DNA of 64,000 nt from Novosphingobium sp. RL4 (GTDB lineage: Bacteria > Pseudomonadota > Alphaproteobacteria > Sphingomonadales > Sphingomonadaceae): positions 1,948,001 to 2,012,000 of the forward strand of contig NZ_CP141944.1 of the NCBI RefSeq assembly GCF_035658495.1, written 5' to 3'. Positions 35,205 to 45,268 of this stretch are shown here, piece after piece; within the stretch, counting starts at the first letter, position 1; each line of letters starts with the position of its first letter. Both the position numbers and the translations under genes were made by a program. A model generated the notes under the pieces. It was given only the letters and a program-made list of their open reading frames with translations. It was not told where the DNA came from and did no database searches.

Positions 35205-36386
35205 TCAGGACTTCGGGGTCAGCTTCAGCAGGTGCCCGGAAGCATCGGCGGGGCCGTCCTCGAGCAGCCAGATCGTGCCGTCCAGGCCCTGTTCGATCTC
35301 GCGGATGCGGTTGTCGAGCGGGTAGCGCGCTTCCTCGGTGGCTTTTTCCCCGTCGATCCGCACGCGCACCAGTCCCGGTACGGTGAAGGAGGCGATCAGG
35401 ACCTGGTCCTTCCACTGGGGAAACAGGGCGCCGGTGTAGAAGATGAAGTTGCCCGGCGCGATAACTGGGTTCCAGCTTATCGCGGGCGCGGCAAGATCAG
35501 GGCGGGTGGCATGGCGCGGGATCGGCTTGCCGTCATAGTGATCGCCGTCCGACACCAGCGGCCAGCCGTAGTTCTGTCCCGGCTTCACGAGATTGAGTTC
35601 GTCGCCGCCCGCCGGGCCGTGCTCCAGATCCCAGAGCCGCCCCTCGCCGTCGAAGGCCAGGCCCAGCACGTTGCGGTGGCCGTAGGACCAGATCTGGTCG
35701 GTCGGCGCGCCCTTGTCCGCATAAGGATTGCCAGGCGCGGGAGTGCCATCGGGCAGGAGGCGGACGATCTTTCCGAGATTGGTGCCGAGATCCTGTGCGG
35801 GCGTGAATTTCTGCCGTTCGCCGGAACTGACGAACAGGTACTTGCCATCCGGCGAGAAGGCGATGCGGTGCGAATAGTGGCCCTGTCCCTTCACCTTGGG
35901 CACCTGCCGCCAGATCACCGAGAGGCCTTCGATCGCGCAACTCGCCGGCTGGGGGCAGGAGAGGGTGCCCCGGCCGACCACGGCGCCCCGCGTGTCTCCG
36001 GCGCCGGCTTCGGCCCAGCTCAGGTAGATCACCCGGCCGTTCAGGGCAGGGCCGCTTTGCCCCGGGGCGAAGGCTACGTCGCCAAGGCCGCCCTGGCCGC
36101 CGTAAGCGACTTTCGGCGCGCCCGAGACGGTGCCCGGCGTGCCGTCCGCCAGGCGCAGCATGATCGTGCCCTTCTTCTCGGTCACGATCATCGCGCCCGT
36201 TGCCCTGTCGATGGCCATGGCCCAGGGCTCGTCGAAACCGGCGACCTGTTCGACCTTGAACGGGGGTTCTGCGGATGTTTCCGCCGAAGCCTTCTCCCCG
36301 GTGGCCGCCGCGCCGCAGCTTGCCAGCACGAGCGCGACGGGCGATACCGCCGCAACGAAGGGTCTGGAGATCACCCGCTTGGTCAT
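35205..36386 (-). CDS. PQQ-dependent sugar dehydrogenase family lipoprotein
   Basis: A 393-residue soluble aldose dehydrogenase / glucose-sorbosone dehydrogenase family protein. The signal ends in lipobox LASC (C24). The six-bladed propeller shows GGQGGLGDVAFAP, YSHRIAFSPDGKYLFVSSGER, IWSYGHRNVLGLAFD and LWDLEHGPAGGDELN, the conserved PQQ and calcium surroundings. Whether the organism makes or takes up PQQ cannot be seen. ATG 36386 has AGGGA about ten bases upstream, and this start codon overlaps that of the divergent rnhB in a CATG tetranucleotide. Confidence 0.9.
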   Translation of the reverse strand: MTKRVISRPFVAAVSPVALVLASCGAAATGEKASAETSAEPPFKVEQVAGFDEPWAMAIDRATGAMIVTEKKGTIMLRLADGTPGTVSGAPKVAYGGQGGLGDVAFAPGQSGPALNGRVIYLSWAEAGAGDTRGAVVGRGTLSCPQPASCAIEGLSVIWRQVPKVKGQGHYSHRIAFSPDGKYLFVSSGERQKFTPAQDLGTNLGKIVRLLPDGTPAPGNPYADKGAPTDQIWSYGHRNVLGLAFDGEGRLWDLEHGPAGGDELNLVKPGQNYGWPLVSDGDHYDGKPIPRHATRPDLAAPAISWNPVIAPGNFIFYTGALFPQWKDQVLIASFTVPGLVRVRIDGEKATEEARYPLDNRIREIEQGLDGTIWLLEDGPADASGHLLKLTPKS

Positions 36387-37017
36387 GTCGTTTGAATCCC
36401 TGTCTGGTAGTGGTCGTTCCGGTGCCGGCCGTCTTGTCATCGGTGTGGACGAGGCGGGCCGGGGGCCGCTGGCCGGTCCGGTTGTGGCGGGCGCGGTGGT
36501 GCTGTGCAAGCCCCGGCCTTCGGGGCTGGACGATTCCAAGAAGCTCACCGGCAAGCGCCGCGCGGTGCTGGAAACGACGATCAAGCGCCGCTGCCGCTGG
36601 GCCGTGGGCGTCGTGGAGGTCGATGAGATCGACCGTCTCAACATCTTCGGGGCCACCATGCTGGCGATGACCCGCGCCGTTTCCGCGCTTTGCGCCGGGC
36701 TGGACGAGGAGCCGCACGAGGTGCTGATCGACGGCAATCTGACACCGGCGGGCCGCACTGCAGACTGGCGCTGGCAGGCCCGCGCCATCGTGGGCGGGGA
36801 CGCGATCGAGCCGTGCATCTCGGCGGCGTCGATCATCGCCAAGGAACACCGGGACCGGCTGATGCGCGAACTGGCGTTGGCGCACCCCCACTATGGCTGG
36901 GAGCGCAACGCCGGTTACGGTACGGCACAGCACCTGGAGGCATTGCGCCGCCACGGGCCTACCCCGCATCACCGCCGCAGCTTTGCGCCGGTCGCGCAGT
37001 TGGAGATGGCTTTATGA
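36385..37017 (+). CDS. rnhB: Ribonuclease HII
   Basis: A 210-residue type 2 RNase H that removes RNA and single ribonucleotides from DNA. Catalytic residues lie in VIGVDEAGRGPLAGPVV (DEAG; the first D and E), VLIDGNLTP (D), and EPCISAASIIAKEHRD (SAASIIAK). The HYGWERNAGYGT motif follows. ATG 36385 overlaps the divergent start of the sugar dehydrogenase; no ribosome site has normal spacing, so a leaderless or internal start cannot be excluded. The core begins only at residue 16. Confidence 0.94.
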   Translation: MSFESLSGSGRSGAGRLVIGVDEAGRGPLAGPVVAGAVVLCKPRPSGLDDSKKLTGKRRAVLETTIKRRCRWAVGVVEVDEIDRLNIFGATMLAMTRAVSALCAGLDEEPHEVLIDGNLTPAGRTADWRWQARAIVGGDAIEPCISAASIIAKEHRDRLMRELALAHPHYGWERNAGYGTAQHLEALRRHGPTPHHRRSFAPVAQLEMAL

Positions 37018-37030
37018 CGGGATCGATGAC

Positions 37031-37945
37031 GTGACGGGCTTCACCGCTGCCGACGTTCCGGGGCAGGCCGGCAAATGCTTCCTCGTCACCGGCGCCAACA
37101 CCGGCCTCGGCTTCGAGACCACCCGGGTTCTGGCGGCGCGCGGCGCCCGGGTGCTGCTCGCCTGCCGCAGCGAGGAGAGGGCGCGGGACGCGATGGAACG
37201 CATCCGCATGGAACTGCCCGGCGCCAACCTCGCCTTCGTGCCGCTGGACCAGGCCGACCTGTTCAGCGTGCGCGAGTGTGCCGAGCAAGTCGCACGCGAC
37301 GAGCCGCGCCTCGATGTGCTGGTGAACAATGCCGGCGTCATGGTGCCGCCGCTCGAACGCACGGTGCAGGGGCACGAACTGCAGTTCGGGGTGAACCACC
37401 TTGCGCCATTCGCGCTGACCGGGTTGCTGCTTCCCAAATTGTCGGAAGCGCCCGGCGCGCGCGTGGTGATTACCGCCAGCCTCGCGCACATGCGGGGGCG
37501 GATCGACTGGGACGACCTCGACGCACACCGCAGCTACAAGGCGCGGCAGCGTTATGGCGACAGCAAGCTGGCGAACCTTCTCCATCTCCTGGAACTGGAC
37601 CGCAGGTTACGCGCCGCCGGTTCTCCGGTGCGCGCAATGGCCTGCCATCCCGGCATCGCCGAGACCGAACTGGGGCGGCATTCGCTGGGCTTCCGGCTGC
37701 TGTTCCCGGTGGCGGGCATCGTGCTCAACACGGCGGAGGAAGGCGCCTGGCCAACGCTCCAGGCGGCGACGGACCCGGATGCCGGGGCGGGTAAATACTT
37801 CGGGCCCCGGCGGTTTGGAGGAATGTCCGGTCCTTCGGGCGTAGCGAAGCGCAATGCCTCCGCACGCGACGGCGCCGCTGCGCGACGGCTCTGGGAAGTC
37901 AGCGTGCAGATGACGGGCATCGATTGCGGCCTTGCCGGTTTTTGA
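37031..37945 (+). CDS. Short-chain dehydrogenase, retinol dehydrogenase-like
   Basis: A 304-residue SDR with the cofactor motif FLVTGANTGLGFETTR (TGxxxGxG), the NNAG motif (VLVNNAGVMVPP), and the catalytic pair in the YGDSKLANLLHL segment (Y-x3-K). Length and the RSEERARDAM after strand 2 resemble the WWOX/retinol dehydrogenase group, which prefers NADP. The start is GTG 37031, with GGGA nine bases before; it begins 13 bases after rnhB and is probably in the same transcript. Substrate unknown. Confidence 0.88.
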   Translation: MTGFTAADVPGQAGKCFLVTGANTGLGFETTRVLAARGARVLLACRSEERARDAMERIRMELPGANLAFVPLDQADLFSVRECAEQVARDEPRLDVLVNNAGVMVPPLERTVQGHELQFGVNHLAPFALTGLLLPKLSEAPGARVVITASLAHMRGRIDWDDLDAHRSYKARQRYGDSKLANLLHLLELDRRLRAAGSPVRAMACHPGIAETELGRHSLGFRLLFPVAGIVLNTAEEGAWPTLQAATDPDAGAGKYFGPRRFGGMSGPSGVAKRNASARDGAAARRLWEVSVQMTGIDCGLAGF

Positions 37946-38012
37946 GACGCCAGTCTTTAAATGGCGGGTGCGGGGTAAATTGAACCTGTCTGCGGCAGTG
38001 CCTGCCGAACAA

Positions 38013-39430
<1,418 letters not shown>

Positions 39431-39605
39431 GGCCATAAGGCTGCTTAGGCGGCAAGGCAGGGTATCCGGAGAGGCCTGCGCCGTTGCGGCCCTCCGGCGC
39501 GCTCCTCCATATGGGCGCTTGTTTTGGATAAACGATTAGCGAGAGGTGATGGGGGCTTCCTCAAAACCTGTTCTGCGCCGCCCGCGCCCAGGCTAAGAGG
39601 CGACC
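39431..39605. other. ccrM-folP intergenic region with repeat copy
   Basis: A 175-base gap. It holds the second copy of the ccrM-flanking repeat (39482-39518) and the rather AT-rich stretch TTGTTTTGGATAAACGATTAG, but no hairpin with a T run. A short frame starting TTG at 39524 reads into folP out of frame and is not supported. Confidence 0.5.
39482..39518 (+). repeat. Imperfect direct repeat flanking ccrM, downstream copy
   Basis: Partner of 38021-38061. Core TCCGGCGCGCTCCTCC differs from the upstream core by one base; outer parts match with a few single-base gaps. Confidence 0.55.
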
Positions 39606-40730
39606 ATGACCCGCACCGTTTACATCCGCCCGATCGCCTTTGCCGACAGCCCCCAGAGCGAGGAGGGAGAGGCCATCCGCCTTGGCGGTTCGATGGCCTG
39701 GGCGAGCCGGTTCGCCCTGATCGTGCGCGAGAACAGCAGGGTTCGCTCACGCACGCGCTTCGGGGCTGAGCAGGCTGTCGCGGCGCTGGCGGGGCTTCCC
39801 GCCGAACTCGGCGCCAGCGCCGAGCTCCAGTGGGCCAACTTGCGCAAGGTCCATGCGCCGCTTCAACTTCCGCTCAAGGGCGGCGGAGTGCGCACGATCC
39901 GGCTCGAACAGCCGCAGATCGCCGGTATCCTCAACATGACGCCTGACAGCTTCTCGGATGGAGGAGCCTTCCTCGACGATGCGCAAGTGGCATCCGCCCA
40001 TGCCGCCGCTATGCTGGAAATGGGGGCGGCAATGGTGGACATCGGCGGCGAATCCACCCGCCCCGGTTCCGGTGCGGTTTGGGAAGGCGATGAGATCAGG
40101 CGCGTGGTGCCGATGGTCGAGCGGCTCGCCGCGATGGGAGCGGCGATCAGCGTCGATACGCGCAGACCCGCCGTCATGGAGGCTTCGCTGAAGGCCGGCG
40201 CGCATATCATCAACGACGTGTCCGCCCTGCGCTACGATCCGCGCAGCCTGGAACTGGCGGCGGCCTCGGGCGTGCCGGTGGTGCTGATGCACGCGCCCGG
40301 CGACGGCGAGGACCTGCATTCCAACGGCGACTACGCCGATGTCGTGCTCGACGTGTTCGACTGGCTGGCCGCCTGCCGTGACCGGGCCGTGGCCGCGGGC
40401 GTCGCCCCCGAGAACATCCTGCTCGATCCGGGCGTGGGTTTCGGCAAGACGCTGGCCGAAAACCTTGCGCTGATGAACGGGCTCGCGCTGTTCCACGCGC
40501 TGGGCCAGCCGCTGTTCGTCGGTGCCAGCCGCAAGCGCATGATCGGCGCGCTTTCGAACGAGGCGCCCGCGCACCAGCGGCTCGGCGGTTCCGTCACGCT
40601 GGCGCTGAAGGCGATGGAGGCGGGCTCGCATGTCATCCGCGTCCACGACGTGGCGGAGACGGTTCAGGCCGCGCGGGTCTGGCGGGGGCTGCGCGATGCG
40701 GCCCTGACCGACTTCGCGCAGCTTCCCTGA
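39606..40730 (+). CDS. folP: Dihydropteroate synthase with N-terminal extension
   Basis: A 374-residue enzyme joining p-aminobenzoate and dihydropterin pyrophosphate in folate synthesis. The barrel starts near residue 104 with AGILNMTPDSFSDGG, followed by DIGGESTRPGSGAV, HIINDVSALRYD, PVVLMHAPGD and VGASRKRMIG, all family signatures. The first 100 residues (VYIRPIAFADSPQSEEGEAI) are not part of the common 270-280 residue DHPS; such an extension is, from memory, present in sphingomonads and its role is unknown. It could interact with folate enzymes. Confidence 0.94.
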   Translation: MTRTVYIRPIAFADSPQSEEGEAIRLGGSMAWASRFALIVRENSRVRSRTRFGAEQAVAALAGLPAELGASAELQWANLRKVHAPLQLPLKGGGVRTIRLEQPQIAGILNMTPDSFSDGGAFLDDAQVASAHAAAMLEMGAAMVDIGGESTRPGSGAVWEGDEIRRVVPMVERLAAMGAAISVDTRRPAVMEASLKAGAHIINDVSALRYDPRSLELAAASGVPVVLMHAPGDGEDLHSNGDYADVVLDVFDWLAACRDRAVAAGVAPENILLDPGVGFGKTLAENLALMNGLALFHALGQPLFVGASRKRMIGALSNEAPAHQRLGGSVTLALKAMEAGSHVIRVHDVAETVQAARVWRGLRDAALTDFAQLP

Positions 40731-40738
40731 AAGCGCGG

Positions 40739-41482
40739 TCAGACCGCCAGATATCCTCCGTCCACCGGATAGTAGGTGCCCGTCACGAAGGAGGCGCGGT
40801 CGGACAGGAGGAACGCCGTCACCGCCGCGATTTCCTCGGGCCGAGCCAGCCGTCCCAGCGCGTGCTTGCCCGCCAGTTCGGCGATGGCCTGCTCGGTCAT
40901 GTTCTTTTCGAGCGCGGGCGTGGAGACGAAGCCCGGCCCGACCGCGTTGATCCGCACTCCGGCGTCGGCATAGTCGAGCGCGGCAACCTTGGTCATGCCG
41001 AGCAGGGCGTGCTTGGCGGTCACGTAAGCGGTCGATCCGGCCCAGCCCACCGCGCCAAGGATGGAGGCCATGTTCACGATCGCGCCGCCGCGCGCCGTCA
41101 TCGCCGGGATCTGGTACTTCATGGCATAGAATACGCTGTTGAGATCGACGTCGATCACGCGCGACCAGGAATCCAGCGGAATGTCGGCAAGCTTGGCAGC
41201 GGGCGCGCCGATACCCGCATTGTTCACGGCAAAATCAAGCCGGTCGAAGCTGCCCAGGGTAAAGGCGACGAGCGCTTCGTTGGCGGCAGGGTCCGCCACG
41301 TCCAGCCTGAATACGGCGGTGCTTTGCGCGCCCAGTTCGTCGGAAAGGGCGCGGGCGGCGTCCTCGTCGAAATCGGCGATCACCACGCGGCCGCCCTGAG
41401 CGACGAGTTCGCGCGCCACTGCTGCGCCGATGCCCGAAGCGGCGCCTGTCACGATACCGGCCTTGTCCTTGAAATCCTGCAT
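40739..41482 (-). CDS. Short-chain dehydrogenase/reductase
   Basis: A 247-residue classical SDR: TGAASGIGAAVA (12-23), Asp-rich strand 2 (VVIADFDED, favouring NAD), NNAGIGAPAAKL, and the catalytic Y-V-T-A-K (TAYVTAKHALLGM) with the preceding Ser in MASILGAVGWAG. The C-terminal TGTYYPVDGGYLAV fits 3-oxoacyl reductase or alcohol dehydrogenase types. The start ATG 41482 has GGAG nine bases upstream, better than ATG 41491 which is adjacent to it. It is convergent with folP. Confidence 0.88.
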   Translation of the reverse strand: MQDFKDKAGIVTGAASGIGAAVARELVAQGGRVVIADFDEDAARALSDELGAQSTAVFRLDVADPAANEALVAFTLGSFDRLDFAVNNAGIGAPAAKLADIPLDSWSRVIDVDLNSVFYAMKYQIPAMTARGGAIVNMASILGAVGWAGSTAYVTAKHALLGMTKVAALDYADAGVRINAVGPGFVSTPALEKNMTEQAIAELAGKHALGRLARPEEIAAVTAFLLSDRASFVTGTYYPVDGGYLAV

Positions 41483-41815
41483 TGCGATCATCTCCTTGAT
41501 GACCGTTCAACGCAGCCGCCCCGGCGCCGGTTCGCGTGATCGGCGATGACTTTTCCGCATTTCCGGTAGCGCGGAACGCGCCTTATCCGCTTCAAATCCC
41601 GCGACAAACATGGACGGGCGATGAACCTGCGATTGCTGCCCGATGAACACGGCCAGGCGCTGTGTCGACCAGCGCACGCATGGCGGGGGACTTCACCGAA
41701 ATGTCCCATCTACGGCCCGTTTCGTCCCGGACGCGGGACTATAATTGCGTCGGCGTTCGTTTCCCTTTCAAACGCGGGCAATAGTGCCTGCGTCCAAGCG
41801 AAAGGGAGAAGTCCC
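41483..41815. other. Intergenic region, no gene recognised
   Basis: A 333-base gap between the divergent SDR gene and the secreted small protein gene. A frame from 41621 runs through to 42187, but only its part from 41816 looks protein-like. The final 60 bases contain GTTTCCCTTTCAAACGCGGG just upstream of the small gene. No hairpin or operator stood out. Confidence 0.4.
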
Positions 41816-42187
41816 ATGAACCAGACCAAGAACCTTCGTAATCGCCTCGTGGCGCTCGTTGCGGTTCCGGCCGTCGCCATTCCTGTAGCCGCTTTCGCCG
41901 TTCAGCCGATCATGTACGAGGAATCCGTCGCCCGCCAGGAAGAGGCCCTGATCTTCCAGAATCCCATCGGCGGCGTCCAGAACAGCAAGTGGTACGATTA
42001 TCGCATCAACGTGAACGAGAGCCAGAAGGAGCTCGCCAGCGATTTGCGCCACTCCACCGACATCGAGGATCGCCGCGATGCCTGGGAGGAATACGCGACC
42101 GAACTGCACAGCGAACGCGGGAAGTACGTGAAGTACATGAGCAAGCGCGGCTACCGCGTGCCGCACGTCTATTTCGAGAATCTGTGA
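41816..42187 (+). CDS. Secreted small protein, unknown
   Basis: A 123-residue protein with a Sec signal (RNRLVALVAVPAVAIPVAAFA, about residues 8-28) and a mature part rich in charged and aromatic residues (EEALIFQNPIGGVQNSKWYD; DRRDAWEEYATELHSERGKY). The mature part is predicted helical, has no cysteine, and ends HVYFENL. GGGAG precedes the ATG. No family recognised. It is convergent with the NtrC-like gene, with a strong hairpin between. Confidence 0.65.
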   Translation: MNQTKNLRNRLVALVAVPAVAIPVAAFAVQPIMYEESVARQEEALIFQNPIGGVQNSKWYDYRINVNESQKELASDLRHSTDIEDRRDAWEEYATELHSERGKYVKYMSKRGYRVPHVYFENL

Positions 42188-42242
42188 TCCGGGCTTGAGC
42201 CACGGGCTTTGGCCGCAAAGTCGGAGCGTTCACCGATCAATA

Positions 42243-42277
42243 CCGTGCCGGCAGCCGTCAGCGGTTTGCCGGCACGG
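42243..42277. terminator. Hairpin between convergent genes
   Basis: CCGTGCCGGCA and TGCCGGCACGG form a perfect 11-base stem around a 13-base loop, located between the stops of the secreted protein gene and the NtrC-like gene. There is no T run, so termination is inferred from position and symmetry. Confidence 0.65.
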
Positions 42278-42283
42278 CCGCGT

Positions 42284-43708
42284 TCAGGCGGCGTTGTCGA
42301 TGCCGAGTTCGCCGAGCTTGCGATAGAGGGTGGACCTGCCGATCCCCAGCCGCCGCGCCACTTCGGTCATCCGTCCGCGATAGAGGCCGATGGCGAGCCG
42401 GATGACGTCGGCCTCGATCTCGTCAAGCGGGCGCAGGTTGCCGTCGGCCGTGTAGAGCATCACCCCGGAGCTTTCGTGCATGGGGCTACTGGGGCTTGTG
42501 GATAAACCTGTGCCCAGAATGTTCGTAAGCTGTGGGAAGTCCTGCGAGGTCAGCGCATCTCCGTCGCAGAAGACGGCGGCACGAAACAGGACTGCCTGAA
42601 GCTGGCGGACATTGCCCGGCCAGTCGTAAGCAGCCAGCAGCGAGAGCGCGCCATCGGTGATGCCCAGCGCACGCAGCCCCGGCTGTTCACCGATCCGCGC
42701 GAGGAAGAACCGGGCGAGGGCGGCAATGTCGCCGGTGCGTTCGCGCAGCGGCGGCAGGCTCACCTTGGTGGGAGACAGCGCCTCAAGCAGTTCCGGCAGG
42801 AAATGGCCTTCGGTCACCAGGTCCTGAAGCGGCAGGTTGCTGGCCGCGATCAGGCGCACGTCGATGCGGAAGGAGTGGCGCGCGCCGATCGGGCGCACGT
42901 CGCTCTTGCGGATCGATTCCAGCAGCCGTTCCTGCACGCTGAGCGGCAGCCGATCTATCTCGTCCAGCGCAAGCGTGGCGCCGTCGCAATGCTGGAGCGC
43001 GCCCACCTGCCGGTCGAACGCGCCGGGAAAGGCGCCCTTTTCGTGGCCGAACAGGGCGGATTCGATGGAATTGGCCGGAAGTCCGCCGATATTGACTATC
43101 CGCAGCGGCGCCTTCGAGCGGGGGCTGGCGGCGTGCATCGCCCGGATCAGCATTTCCTTGCCGGAGCCAGTCTCGCCCTCGATCAGCACGGGGCCGTGCC
43201 CGCGCGCGGCCTTGGCGGCTACGGCGAGCGCCTTGCGGAAGTTGGGAGCGGCACCGATCATCGACTCGAAGTCGGGATTGGAGGGCATCTTCTCGGTCAG
43301 CGGGGCGAGTTCGTCGCTCGGCGCCTCGCGCGTGGTCGCGGTTCGCAGCGCATGCATCAGCCGGTCCGGTGCAACGGGCTTCACCAGATAGTCGGTCGCG
43401 CCCGCGCGCATCGCTTCGACCGCCAGCAGCGGAGAGGTGGAAGCGGTGAGCATCAGGATCGGCAGGGCCGGGCGGCGGGACTTGAGTTCGGCGATCAGGG
43501 CGCAGGCATCGTCACCGGGCACCCACTGGTCGAGGATGATGGCCGAAAGCTGCATGCCCTGGCGCGTGCCGAGCGTGGCGATCGCAGTTTCCGAATCGCG
43601 TGCGATGACCGTGCGCCAGCCCTCGCGCGCCGCCAGTGCCGAAATCAGGCGGCTTTGCGCGGGTTCGTCGTCGATCAGCATGAAGAGGCGCTGTTCTTGT
43701 TCCGCCAT
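42284..43708 (-). CDS. NtrC-like response regulator with altered GAFTGA loop
   Basis: A 474-residue protein: receiver domain (acidic pair at 13-14, phospho-acceptor D60, conserved Lys in YLVKPV), AAA+ domain with Walker A GETGSGKE (178-185) and Walker B LALDEIDRL, and a Fis-type HTH at the end (EVARRLGIGRSTLYRKL). The sigma-54 contact loop reads GAFPGA (225-230) in place of GAFTGA; the Thr is usually essential for opening sigma-54 promoters. The cognate kinase is not adjacent. It may regulate sigma-70 genes, as known for some GAFTGA-deficient relatives. Confidence 0.9.
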   Translation of the reverse strand: MAEQEQRLFMLIDDEPAQSRLISALAAREGWRTVIARDSETAIATLGTRQGMQLSAIILDQWVPGDDACALIAELKSRRPALPILMLTASTSPLLAVEAMRAGATDYLVKPVAPDRLMHALRTATTREAPSDELAPLTEKMPSNPDFESMIGAAPNFRKALAVAAKAARGHGPVLIEGETGSGKEMLIRAMHAASPRSKAPLRIVNIGGLPANSIESALFGHEKGAFPGAFDRQVGALQHCDGATLALDEIDRLPLSVQERLLESIRKSDVRPIGARHSFRIDVRLIAASNLPLQDLVTEGHFLPELLEALSPTKVSLPPLRERTGDIAALARFFLARIGEQPGLRALGITDGALSLLAAYDWPGNVRQLQAVLFRAAVFCDGDALTSQDFPQLTNILGTGLSTSPSSPMHESSGVMLYTADGNLRPLDEIEADVIRLAIGLYRGRMTEVARRLGIGRSTLYRKLGELGIDNAA

Positions 43709-43955
43709 TTTCCGCCCGCCGTGTCGCCTCCTAGGTATCTCAGTCCCGAATTAGGGCAAACCAGTAAAGACGAAATTAAGGCTCAATTCGGTTCGTCGCA
43801 GAGAAACCGTGAAGGCATTTCTGGTTCGCCCTGCCGTTAACCGAAGCATTTGCCGCCGTTCCGGGCCGATTTGGCGGGGTTCGGGCTTGAGCCCGGCCGA
43901 TGCGACGTCTAAACATAATGGATCAAACGGCAATAATCACAGGGGATACCAGTTC
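43709..43955. promoter_or_regulatory. Divergent promoter region of NtrC-like gene and oxidase peptide/pnt operon
   Basis: A 247-base region containing a GTTAACC element near 43835 (like half of a CtrA site) and a small palindrome CGGGCTTGAGCCCG at 43882-43895. The last 40 bases are relatively AT-rich (TAAACATAATGGATCAAACGG), as expected for a promoter of the downstream pnt operon. Assignments are tentative. Confidence 0.4.
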
Positions 43956-44081
43956 ATGGCTTCAGGCAACGACATGAAGGCCGCCACCGCGACCTACAAC
44001 GGCTTCGTCAAGGCCGCTACCTGGAGCACGGGCATCGTCATCCTTATCGTGGCATTCGTCGTCAGCCTGATTTCCGCCTGA
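43956..44081 (+). CDS. aa3-type cytochrome c oxidase subunit IV-like peptide
   Basis: A 41-residue peptide with one membrane helix (about residues 22-40, WSTGIVILIVAFVVSLIS). The soluble front ASGNDMKAATATYNGFVKAAT matches the bacterial aa3 oxidase subunit IV family of alphaproteobacteria. AGGGG lies upstream of ATG 43956. It ends two bases before the transhydrogenase alpha gene, so both are in one transcript. In several alphaproteobacteria such peptides lie next to pnt genes rather than with the oxidase. Confidence 0.85.
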   Translation: MASGNDMKAATATYNGFVKAATWSTGIVILIVAFVVSLISA

Positions 44082-44083
44082 GC

Positions 44084-45217
44084 GTGGCGGCAGGCACGCG
44101 GATCGCCGTTCTTCGGGAACGGGCGTCCGGCGAAACGCGCGTTTCGGCAACGCCCGAAACGGTACGGAAGCTCACCGCGCTGGGCGCCCAAGTGGCGGTC
44201 GAGGCCGGGGCCGGCCTCGCCGCCAGCATTGCCGATGCAGACTATGTCGCCGCAGGGGCCGAACTCGGCCCGGCGGAGCAGGCTGCGGCCGGTGCGGACA
44301 TCGTCTTCGGCGTTCAGGGGCCCGATCCCGCGCTGCTGGCGGGCGTGAAGCCGGGGGCATGGGTGGTCGGCGCGCTTGATCCATCGGGGCAGCGCCCCCG
44401 GATCGATGCCTATGCCGCCGCCGGGCTGGAAGCGCTGGCGATGGAGTTCATGCCGCGCATCACGCGCGCGCAGTCGATGGATATCCTGTCCTCGCAGTCC
44501 AACCTCGCCGGCTACAAGGCCGTGCTGGTCGCCGCGAACCTCTATGGCCGGGCCTTCCCGATGATGATGACGGCGGCCGGCACGGTCAGCGCCGCCAAGG
44601 CCTTCATCATGGGGGTGGGCGTTGCCGGGCTTCAGGCCATCGCCACCGCCCGCCGCCTTGGCGCGCAGGTTTCCGCAACCGACGTTCGCTCGGCCACGCG
44701 GGAGCAGATCCTCTCGCTGGGCGCCAAGCCGATCTTCGTGGAAAACGTGCGCGGTATCGAGGGGGAGGGGTCGGGCGGCTACGCAACGGAAATGACCGAG
44801 GAATACCAGCTTGCGCAGGCGGAACTGGTCTCCGGGCACCTTGCGAAGCAGGATATCGTCATCACCACCGCGCTGATTCCCGGCAGGACGGCGCCGCGCC
44901 TGATCTCCGACGCGCAGATCGCCACCATGAAACCCGGCAGCGTGATCTTCGACCTCGCGGCGCCGCAGGGCGGCAATGTCGAAGGCTGCGTGGCCGATCA
45001 GGTGGTGGAGCGGCACGGCGTCAGGATCGTGGGTTACGCCAATACCCCCGCGCAACTGCCGGCAGATGCTTCCGCCCTCTTCGCGCGGAATCTGCTCAAC
45101 TTCGTTTCGGCCTTCTGGGACAAGGAACTGGGCAAGCCGGTTCTCGACGAGGAAATCGGCAATGCCATCCGCCTGACGCAAGGCGGGAAAGTGGTTCACG
45201 AACGGCTGCTCGGCTGA
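44084..45217 (+). CDS. pntAA: NAD(P) transhydrogenase subunit alpha part 1
   Basis: A 377-residue NAD(H)-binding domain I of proton-translocating transhydrogenase. Features: IAVLRERASGETRVSATPE, the NAD-binding GVGVAGLQAIATARRLGAQV (GxGxxG), and DLAAPQGGNVEG. The enzyme couples proton re-entry to NADPH formation. The start is GTG 44084, two bases after the oxidase peptide. It ends 51 bases before pntAB, so alpha is split into two polypeptides as in Rhodospirillum. Confidence 0.95.
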   Translation: MAAGTRIAVLRERASGETRVSATPETVRKLTALGAQVAVEAGAGLAASIADADYVAAGAELGPAEQAAAGADIVFGVQGPDPALLAGVKPGAWVVGALDPSGQRPRIDAYAAAGLEALAMEFMPRITRAQSMDILSSQSNLAGYKAVLVAANLYGRAFPMMMTAAGTVSAAKAFIMGVGVAGLQAIATARRLGAQVSATDVRSATREQILSLGAKPIFVENVRGIEGEGSGGYATEMTEEYQLAQAELVSGHLAKQDIVITTALIPGRTAPRLISDAQIATMKPGSVIFDLAAPQGGNVEGCVADQVVERHGVRIVGYANTPAQLPADASALFARNLLNFVSAFWDKELGKPVLDEEIGNAIRLTQGGKVVHERLLG

Positions 45218-45268
45218 AAAGGCGCGGAACGAGGCGCCTCGCAGGGCGCCGAAAAGGTTAGGGTGCTC

